Origin: Mangrovibacterium sp047972415
GTDB lineage: Bacteria > Bacteroidota > Bacteroidia > Bacteroidales > Prolixibacteraceae
Length of the DNA stretch: 13,760 nt
Assembly: GCA_047972415.1 (NCBI GenBank)
Contig: JBKEAN010000016.1
Span: 1 to 13,760, forward strand
Direction: 5' to 3'
Below are positions 6,162-12,035 of this stretch, piece after piece. Numbering within the stretch: the stretch's first letter is position 1; every line of letters starts with the position of its first letter. The notes under the pieces are model-generated. The model had not been told where the DNA came from, ran no database searches, and saw nothing but the letters and a program-made list of their open reading frames with translations. A program made the translations under genes and the position numbers.

Positions 6162-8450
6162 ATGAGTCAAGCAATTATCAAAACAATTGACCTGGGCGAT
6201 GGTCGTCAGATTACGATCGAAACCGGACGTTTGGCCCGCCAGGCCGACGGGGCAGTTGTTGTAAAAATGGGTGGTACCATGTTGTTGGCAACAGTGGTGT
6301 CGGCCCAGGAAGCCAAAGAAGATGTCGATTTTATGCCTGTATCGGTTGATTACCGCGAAAAGTTTTCGGCAGCAGGCCGTTTCCCTGGTGGTTTTTTAAA
6401 ACGTGAAGCTCGTCCGACCGACGAAGAAATTCTGATTGCACGTTTGGTTGACCGGGCGCTGCGTCCGTTGTTCCCGGCTGATTATCATGCCGAAACAGCG
6501 GTAATGATAACCCTTATCTCGAACGACGAAAATGTGATGCCCGATGCCCTGGCTGGTTTGGCCGCCTCGGCTGCAATCCAGGTATCCGATATTCCGTTCG
6601 AATGCCCGATTTCTGAAGTTCGTGTTGGCCGCATCAATGGCAAATTTATGCTCAACCCGAGTGCTGCACAGTTGAAAGAGTCCGACATGGACATTATGGT
6701 GGGCGCTTCGGCCGAAAACATCATGATGGTTGAAGGCGAAATGGACGAAGTGTCCGAAGAAGACATGCTTGCCGCTATTATGTTCGCCCACGACGCCATC
6801 CGCGTTCATTGTAAAGCACAGGAAGAACTGGCTGCCGAAGTTGGCAAAACAAAACGCGCATATTGTCACGAAGTAAACGACGAGGACGTACGTGCAAAAG
6901 TTCATGCCGAACTGTATCCTAAAGCCTACGCCGTTGCTACCCAGCGCATTGATGATAAACACCTGCGTGTTTCATCGTTTAAAGCCGTTGTTGACGAGTA
7001 CATTGCCGCCTATACCGAGGCCAATGCCGGAAATGAAGAAATTGATTTGGCACAACATGTTAAATTGATTAAAAAATATTACCACGATGTAGAAAAAGAA
7101 GCCATGCGCCGCATGATCCTGGACGAAGGAATCCGTTTGGATGGCCGTACAACCACGCAAATCCGTCCGATTTGGGGCGAGGTGGATTACCTGCCGGGCT
7201 CACATGGTTCTTCAATTTTTACCCGTGGCGAAACCCAATCGCTTTCGTCGGTGACTTTGGGTACCAAAATGGATGAAAAAATTATTGACGGTGTCACCGG
7301 AAAAGGGATCGAAAAATTCCTGTTACATTACAACTTCCCGCCGTTCAGCGTGGGCGAGGCAAAAACCCCTCGTGGTTTGAGCCGTCGCGAGATTGGCCAC
7401 GGAAACCTGGCTTACCGCGCCCTTAAACGCATGATTCCGACCGATTTCCCGTATGTAGTCCGTGTGGTATCCGACATTTTGGAGTCAAACGGTTCGTCGT
7501 CAATGGCAACGGTTTGCGCCGGAACAATGGCCATGCTTGACGCCGGTATGAAAATGAAACGCCCGGTTTCGGGTATCGCTATGGGGTTGATTACCGATAA
7601 GGGAAACACCAAATTTGCAATCCTCTCGGATATTTTGGGCGACGAAGACCACCTAGGCGACATGGACTTCAAAGTAACCGGTACCGAAAAAGGGATTACC
7701 GCCACCCAGATGGATATTAAAGTTGACGGGCTTTCGTACGAAATCATGTCACAAGCGTTGCAACAGGCCAAACAAGGTCGCGAACACATCATGGGCAAAA
7801 TCCTGGAAGTGATTAGCGAACCGCGTCCTGAATTTAAACCGAATGTGCCGCGTGTTGAAACGGTTCAGATTCCGAAAGATATGATTGGCCCAATCATTGG
7901 CCCCGGCGGTAAAAACATCCAAAAGCTGCAAGAGGAAACAAAAACAACCATCGTTATCGAAGAACGTGACGACTTTGGTTATGTTGAAATTTCGGGCTTG
8001 AACAAAGAAGCGCTCGATGCAGCCAAAGAACGCATCAAACGTATTGTTGCGCTACCCGAAAAAGGCGCAACCTACAAAGGTAAAGTGAAAACCATCACTA
8101 CTTTTGGCGCTTTCATCGAAATTTTGCCGGGTAAAGAAGGTTTGTTGCACGTGTCGGAAATTGCCTGGGAACGGGTACAAAATACCGAAGATGTGCTGAA
8201 AGTGGGCGATGAAGTAGAAGTAAAACTGCTCGACATTGACCGCGACAACAAGCTGAAACTATCACGCCGTGCTTTGCTGCCCAAACCCGAAGGTTATGTG
8301 GAACCGCAAGAACGCGAACGTCCTCCGCGCCGCGATGGTGGGGACCGTGGCGATCGCCGTGACGGGCGCCGGGACGACCGTGGTGACCGCCGAGATAACC
8401 GTCGTGATGACCGAGGCGATCGTGGCGACCGCCGTCCGCACAGAGACTAA
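6162..8450 (+). CDS. pnp: Polyribonucleotide nucleotidyltransferase (PNPase)
   Basis: PNPase degrades RNA 3'-to-5' by phosphorolysis, releasing nucleoside diphosphates, and acts in the cytoplasmic RNA-decay machinery as a ring-shaped trimer. The 762-residue protein has the full layout: a first RNase PH-like domain (about 10-145, with FPGGFLKREARP), the helical linker, and a second RNase PH domain (about 320-550) with the phosphate-site SNGSSSMATVCAG and catalytic ILGDEDHLGDMDFK, where Asp496, Asp502 and Lys504 correspond to E. coli D486, D492 and K494. A KH domain follows (about 565-628, GxxG as GPGG 580-583), then an S1 domain (about 636-703). E. coli PNPase is 711 residues; the excess is an Arg/Asp/Gly-rich tail (about 718-762). 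The start ATG fits the family N-terminus. It follows rpsO by about 100 bases and is probably expressed partly by read-through past the intervening hairpin. Confidence 0.98.
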   Translation: MSQAIIKTIDLGDGRQITIETGRLARQADGAVVVKMGGTMLLATVVSAQEAKEDVDFMPVSVDYREKFSAAGRFPGGFLKREARPTDEEILIARLVDRALRPLFPADYHAETAVMITLISNDENVMPDALAGLAASAAIQVSDIPFECPISEVRVGRINGKFMLNPSAAQLKESDMDIMVGASAENIMMVEGEMDEVSEEDMLAAIMFAHDAIRVHCKAQEELAAEVGKTKRAYCHEVNDEDVRAKVHAELYPKAYAVATQRIDDKHLRVSSFKAVVDEYIAAYTEANAGNEEIDLAQHVKLIKKYYHDVEKEAMRRMILDEGIRLDGRTTTQIRPIWGEVDYLPGSHGSSIFTRGETQSLSSVTLGTKMDEKIIDGVTGKGIEKFLLHYNFPPFSVGEAKTPRGLSRREIGHGNLAYRALKRMIPTDFPYVVRVVSDILESNGSSSMATVCAGTMAMLDAGMKMKRPVSGIAMGLITDKGNTKFAILSDILGDEDHLGDMDFKVTGTEKGITATQMDIKVDGLSYEIMSQALQQAKQGREHIMGKILEVISEPRPEFKPNVPRVETVQIPKDMIGPIIGPGGKNIQKLQEETKTTIVIEERDDFGYVEISGLNKEALDAAKERIKRIVALPEKGATYKGKVKTITTFGAFIEILPGKEGLLHVSEIAWERVQNTEDVLKVGDEVEVKLLDIDRDNKLKLSRRALLPKPEGYVEPQERERPPRRDGGDRGDRRDGRRDDRGDRRDNRRDDRGDRGDRRPHRD
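8322..8447 (+). repeat. Degenerate tandem repeat encoding the Arg/Asp/Gly tail of PNPase
   Basis: Short purine- and CG-rich units (variants of CGTGGCGATCGCCGTGAC) recur from about 8325 to the stop and encode repeated RGDRRD, RRDDRGD and RRDN blocks. The units are imperfect in third positions, so the amino acid pattern is better kept than the DNA. Such tails are usually disordered and can add RNA or protein binding; this is inference. Confidence 0.75.
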
Positions 8451-8473
8451 TCATTTGAAAAATGATATACGAT

Positions 8474-8503
8474 AAGATGCCTGCTTTTTGCAGGCATTTT
8501 TTT
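8474..8503 (+). terminator. Rho-independent terminator of pnp
   Basis: ATGCCTGC (8477-8484) pairs perfectly with GCAGGCAT (8490-8497) around a TTTTT loop, followed by six T residues. It begins about 25 bases after the pnp stop. Confidence 0.9.
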
Positions 8504-8516
8504 AAAGCTATTTTTG
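8487..8516 (+). promoter_or_regulatory. Two-box Bacteroidota promoter overlapping the pnp terminator
   Basis: TTTG (8487-8490), 18 bases, then TATTTTTG (8509-8516): both boxes match and the spacing is close to the usual 19. The -33 box lies in the loop and 3' arm of the pnp terminator. The predicted transcript starts near 8523, about 32 bases before the gene at 8555. Confidence 0.55.
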
Positions 8517-8554
8517 AAGCCTCAATCCGGTTTGGGTTGAAAAGAAGATGAACG

Positions 8555-9040
8555 ATGGAAAATTGGTATCCCGAATTTGAAAAAAGCCTGGTAACGCAAC
8601 TACAACAGGCCAAACCTTCCGATTTGCGCTTCTTTCGGATGGAAGAGTTTTTTCGCAATGCCGAGCGTATAGGCTCACTGGCTGCCACCTGCCGCCAGTG
8701 CGAAAGCCTTCGTTTGGAGCTGGATCAACTAAAGAACGAAGTTGGCAAAGCGGTAATAAACCCTGGCCCCGAGCGCCGGCGCCTCGACGGGTTGCAGTCG
8801 CGCATAAACGATCACCTCAGGAAAACCCACGGCTTTTTTCCCCCTTATTACCACAGTTATATGCAGTCTGTTTACTGGACCCTTTCGCTGATGGCCGTTG
8901 CGTTTATGCTTACTTATTTGTTTCCCGATTTGGACAAAGCCGTTTTTTATGCGCCGGCATTTGCGGTTGGCGTTATCACGGGGCAGGTTATTGGGGGAAA
9001 GCGGGATCGAAAAATTCGCGAAAACAACAAAACTTTGTAA
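8555..9040 (+). CDS. Unrecognised small membrane protein with possible C2H2 zinc site
   Basis: I do not recognise a named family for this 161-residue protein. The N-terminal part (1-100) is soluble, charged and helical. It contains C46-RQ-C49 and, after a linker, HLRKTH with His87 and His92, giving C-x2-C-x37-H-x4-H, a spacing that could hold a structural zinc. Two hydrophobic segments follow (about 106-123 and 129-147), separated by the short FPDLDK turn, and the protein ends in a basic tail (GGKRDRKIRENNK). This suggests a two-helix inner-membrane protein with both ends in the cytoplasm by the positive-inside rule. An out-of-frame ATG at 8548 is ignored. A two-box promoter precedes it, and no terminator is seen before the peptidase gene 91 bases downstream, so the two may be co-transcribed. 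Confidence 0.75.
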   Translation: MENWYPEFEKSLVTQLQQAKPSDLRFFRMEEFFRNAERIGSLAATCRQCESLRLELDQLKNEVGKAVINPGPERRRLDGLQSRINDHLRKTHGFFPPYYHSYMQSVYWTLSLMAVAFMLTYLFPDLDKAVFYAPAFAVGVITGQVIGGKRDRKIRENNKTL

Positions 9041-9131
9041 TCATTATCGGCCCATCGTTACTAATTGAGCGATAAATACGGCAGGCAAAAAGTGATTCGC
9101 TCTTTTGGTTGGCCCGAAAAAATAAACGACG

Positions 9132-11231
9132 ATGAAAAATAGAACTTATTTATTTGGACTGATGCTTATGGCTTCGTGTACACAGAAACTGGACTACCCC
9201 CAAACAAACAAGCTTGATGTAAGCGACGACTACTTTGGCACAACTGTAGAAGACCCGTATCGTTGGCTAGAGAACGATACCTCGGCCGAAACCGGCGCGT
9301 GGGTAAAAGCCCAGAATGAGGTCACTTTTGCCTACCTTAACCAACTTCCGAACCGCGAAAAAATAAGCAGCGAGCTTACTGCTTTGATAGATTTTGAACG
9401 CTTCACAGCACCATTTAAAAAAGCGGGCAAATCTTTTTATTCGAAAAACGACGGGTTGCAGAACCAAAATGTATTTTACATGGTCGATTCGTTAGGCGCC
9501 GAACCCAAGGTGCTGCTCGACCCGAATACCTTGTCGGACGACGGAACGGTTGCTTTGGCGGGGCTGGAGATATCCGACGATGCAAAACTGCTGGTGTATT
9601 CCGTTGCCCGTAGTGGTTCGGACTGGAACGAGGTTTTTGTAAAAGATATAGAAACCGGGCAAATGCTGGATGATCATCTGAAATGGGTAAAATTTTCGGG
9701 CTTGTCGTGGTACGATGGAGGCATTTTTTACAGCGCCTACGATGCTCCCGAGCACGGCAGCGAGCTATCAAAATCGAACGAATTTCAGAAAGTGTATTAC
9801 CACAAAATAGGGACTCCACAATCCGAAGACCTATTGATAAAAGCCGATCCGGAACATGCCAAACGCATGTTTGGAGCAGGAGTTAGTGACGATAAGCGTT
9901 TCCTGTTTCTGAGCTCGAGCGAGGGAACCAGCGGTAACGCCTTGTCGGTAAAAGATTTGAGCAAAAAAGGAAGCAATTTTGTGAGCCTCATGGCCGATTA
10001 TGAGTACGATTTTAATCCGGTTGATAATATTGGCGACCAACTGTTTGTACTTACCAATTATAAAGCGCCGCGCTACCGTCTTATAAAAATCGACCTAAAC
10101 AAGCCGGCTGAAGGGAATTGGGTTGACGTGCTGCCCGAAAAAGAAAATGTACTCGAATCGGTTTCGCTCAATGGCGGACACCTGGTAGCCGTGTATATGA
10201 AAGATGCACACAATGTGGTTGAAGTGTATGGCGTTGACGGCAGCTTCGACTACCAACTACAACTGCCCGGACTGGGAACTGTTGGTGGCTTTACGGGGAC
10301 GAAAGACGATGTGCAGTCGTTTTTTAGTTACACGTCGTTTACCACACCGGGCGAAATTTACGAGTATAATTTCGAAACAAAAGAAACGAAGCTGTATTTC
10401 AGGCCGAAAGTATCTTTCAACCCCGATGATTATACGGTTGAACAGGAGTTTTTCGAATCGAAGGACGGTACAAAAGTTCCGATGTTTATTGTGCATAAAA
10501 AAGGACTTCAGCTTGACGGGAATAACCCCACTTTACTATACGGTTACGGCGGTTTTAACATAAGCCTTACGCCAGGTTATTCGGCCACACGAATGGCTTT
10601 TGTTGAAAACGGAGGTGTTTATGTGGTGGCAAACCTTCGTGGCGGGGGCGAGTATGGCGAGGACTGGCACAAGGCCGGGACCAAATTGCAGAAGCAAAAC
10701 GTGTTTGACGATTGCATAGCTGCTGCCGGATTTTTGATTGAAAAAAAATATACGAACCCCGAAAAACTGGCACTCATGGGCGGCTCCAATGGTGGGTTGC
10801 TGGTGGGAGCTGTGGTTAATCAGCGGCCCGACTTGTTTAAAGTGGCGTTGCCCGCAGTTGGTGTGCTGGACATGCTCCGCTTTCAGAAATTTACAATTGG
10901 CTGGGCTTGGGCAGGCGATTACGGCACCAGCGACGACAGCAAGGAAATGTTCGAATACCTGTACGCGTATTCGCCCTATCACAACATACAGAAAGGCGGA
11001 ACGTACCCGGCCGTGTTGGTAACAACTGCCGACCACGACGACCGCGTGGTGCCGGCACACTCGTTTAAATACGCTGCGCGCTTGCAAGAATACAATACCG
11101 GCAACTTGCCAACCCTCATCCGCATTGATACCAAAGCAGGGCACGGGGCCGGCAAACCAACCGCTAAAGTAATTGAAGAATATACCGATGTGTGGGCCTT
11201 CACTTTTTATCATTTGGGCATGAAAATGTAA
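9132..11231 (+). CDS. Prolyl oligopeptidase family serine peptidase (S9A), predicted lipoprotein
   Basis: Prolyl oligopeptidases cut short peptides after proline. The 699-residue length fits S9A. Order: a lipoprotein-like signal peptide (MKNRTYLFGLMLMASC, Cys16), a conserved entry DDYFGTTVEDPYRWLEND (32-49), a beta-propeller covering roughly 80-425, and the alpha/beta-hydrolase domain to the end. Catalytic residues are all visible: Ser552 in GGSNGG, Asp about 636 in the DHDDRVVP segment, His671 in KAGHGAGKP. The GYGGFN oxyanion-region segment (471-476) and NLRGGGEYGEDWHKAG (501-516) are also typical. The lipobox has Met at -3, less common than Leu but acceptable; the alternative is signal peptidase I cleavage and a free periplasmic enzyme. 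An envelope role in peptide breakdown is inferred. No clear promoter is seen in the 91-base gap upstream; a strong terminator follows. Confidence 0.95.
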   Translation: MKNRTYLFGLMLMASCTQKLDYPQTNKLDVSDDYFGTTVEDPYRWLENDTSAETGAWVKAQNEVTFAYLNQLPNREKISSELTALIDFERFTAPFKKAGKSFYSKNDGLQNQNVFYMVDSLGAEPKVLLDPNTLSDDGTVALAGLEISDDAKLLVYSVARSGSDWNEVFVKDIETGQMLDDHLKWVKFSGLSWYDGGIFYSAYDAPEHGSELSKSNEFQKVYYHKIGTPQSEDLLIKADPEHAKRMFGAGVSDDKRFLFLSSSEGTSGNALSVKDLSKKGSNFVSLMADYEYDFNPVDNIGDQLFVLTNYKAPRYRLIKIDLNKPAEGNWVDVLPEKENVLESVSLNGGHLVAVYMKDAHNVVEVYGVDGSFDYQLQLPGLGTVGGFTGTKDDVQSFFSYTSFTTPGEIYEYNFETKETKLYFRPKVSFNPDDYTVEQEFFESKDGTKVPMFIVHKKGLQLDGNNPTLLYGYGGFNISLTPGYSATRMAFVENGGVYVVANLRGGGEYGEDWHKAGTKLQKQNVFDDCIAAAGFLIEKKYTNPEKLALMGGSNGGLLVGAVVNQRPDLFKVALPAVGVLDMLRFQKFTIGWAWAGDYGTSDDSKEMFEYLYAYSPYHNIQKGGTYPAVLVTTADHDDRVVPAHSFKYAARLQEYNTGNLPTLIRIDTKAGHGAGKPTAKVIEEYTDVWAFTFYHLGMKM

Positions 11232-11262
11232 GCGCCGGAAGAAAAAAGCATCTAATAAATTG

Positions 11263-11270
11263 TATTTTTG
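11263..11270 (+). promoter_or_regulatory. Possible -7 element (TATTTTTG) for the deoxynucleoside kinase
   Basis: TATTTTTG matches TAnnTTTG exactly and directly abuts the 5' arm of the peptidase terminator. No -33 TTTG is visible. Transcription would begin near 11277, inside the hairpin's left arm, about 34 bases before the kinase ATG. Confidence 0.35.
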
Positions 11271-11307
11271 AGTCCCGCAAACAAAACGGTTTGCGGGACT
11301 TCTTTTT
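11271..11307 (+). terminator. Rho-independent terminator after the prolyl oligopeptidase gene
   Basis: AGTCCCGCAAAC (11271-11282) pairs perfectly over 12 bp with 11289-11300 around a 6-base loop, followed by TCTTTTT. It starts 40 bases after the peptidase stop and ends only a few bases before the kinase ATG at 11311, so that gene's ribosome-binding region directly follows the hairpin. Confidence 0.9.
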
Positions 11308-11310
11308 GGA

Positions 11311-11949
11311 ATGAATATCAGATATTTAGTTATTGAAGGAAATATTGGTTCGGGAAAAACAAGCCTGGCCCGGAAAATTGCAGCCGACTACCAGGCCCGG
11401 ATGTTGTTGGAAGGGTTCGAAGACAACCCCTTTCTTCCGAAGTTTTACAACGAGCCGGGGAAATATGCATTCCCGCTCGAAATGTCGTTCCTTGCCGACC
11501 GCTATAACCAATTGGGAAAGCATCTGCTCGAATTTGAGCTGTTCAGCTCGTTCGTTGTTTCGGATTACTACTTTTTTAAAAGCTTGATTTTTGCCCAAAA
11601 TACCTTGAGTGCCGACGAGTATAATCTGTATCAGCGCTTTTTCAATATTGTTTACGAAAAAGTACCACGCCCCGATCTGTACGTGTACCTGCACCAAAAC
11701 ACGGATAATTTGCTGAAAAATATCCGGAAACGCGGGCGCGGTTACGAGCAAAATATCAATTCCGACTATCTTTCTCAAATTGAAAAAGGCTACTTCGGTT
11801 ACTTCAAACAAAACCCCGATTTTCCTATCTTGTTGATTGATACAAATGAAGCTGATTTTGTGGGCAATGAGTCCGATTATCAAAAAATGCTTGGTATTAT
11901 TTTTGACGGCAAATTCGGTCCCGGAATAAACCGGGCAATCCTGAAATAG
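11311..11949 (+). CDS. Deoxynucleoside kinase (dCK/dGK-type)
   Basis: This enzyme phosphorylates deoxynucleosides with ATP in the salvage route to dNTPs in the cytoplasm. The 212-residue length is typical. Visible: the P-loop GNIGSGKT (10-17), a substrate-side segment LLEGFEDNPFLPKFY (32-46), PLEMSFLADRYNQL (55-68), a motif position SDYYFFKSLIFAQ (84-96) where many dNKs have ERS/DRS, then PDLYVYL (121-127) and the arginine-rich lid RGRGYEQNI (141-149). The SDYY variant is familiar in Bacteroidota members. Whether the preferred substrate is deoxyadenosine, deoxyguanosine or a pyrimidine cannot be read from this. The ATG at 11311 lies 10 bases from the terminator stem of the peptidase gene. No following terminator is evident; the next gene has its own -7 element. 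Confidence 0.93.
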   Translation: MNIRYLVIEGNIGSGKTSLARKIAADYQARMLLEGFEDNPFLPKFYNEPGKYAFPLEMSFLADRYNQLGKHLLEFELFSSFVVSDYYFFKSLIFAQNTLSADEYNLYQRFFNIVYEKVPRPDLYVYLHQNTDNLLKNIRKRGRGYEQNINSDYLSQIEKGYFGYFKQNPDFPILLIDTNEADFVGNESDYQKMLGIIFDGKFGPGINRAILK

Positions 11950-11984
11950 CCCGAAAAACATCGTCGATAATTTAAAAACAATTC

Positions 11985-11992
11985 TAATTTTG
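11985..11992 (+). promoter_or_regulatory. -7 element (TAATTTTG) for the TPR/OmpA-like lipoprotein
   Basis: TAATTTTG is an exact TAnnTTTG match 43 bases before the ATG at 12036. No -33 TTTG is found at proper spacing. Expected transcription start is near 11999, just before the inverted repeat at 12011. Confidence 0.45.
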
Positions 11993-12010
11993 TATGTTGA
12001 GTGGGTTAAG

Positions 12011-12028
12011 AACTATTATTTAATAGTT
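12011..12028. repeat. 8+2+8 inverted repeat in the lipoprotein leader
   Basis: AACTATTA, two T residues, TAATAGTT: a perfect 8-bp inverted repeat just after the predicted transcription start and 7 bases before the ATG. It could be a protein-binding operator or an AU-rich mRNA hairpin near the start codon. The function is not known. Confidence 0.5.
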
Positions 12029-12035
12029 GGTATAA

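Noticed and set aside
8113..8688. Minus-strand open frame over the pnp tail with His/Gly/Arg-rich repeats
   Set aside because: Its repeats are the antisense reading of the PNPase Arg/Asp/Gly tail, and it runs across the pnp terminator.
10536..11213. Long minus-strand open frame (225 codons) opposite the 3' half of the peptidase gene
   Set aside because: It lies fully antisense to a well-conserved catalytic domain, has no family-like sequence and follows from codon bias of the real gene.
11326..11961. Minus-strand open frame (211 codons) opposite the deoxynucleoside kinase
   Set aside because: Nearly coextensive mirror of a clear kinase gene; no recognisable motif and no promoter or terminator of its own.
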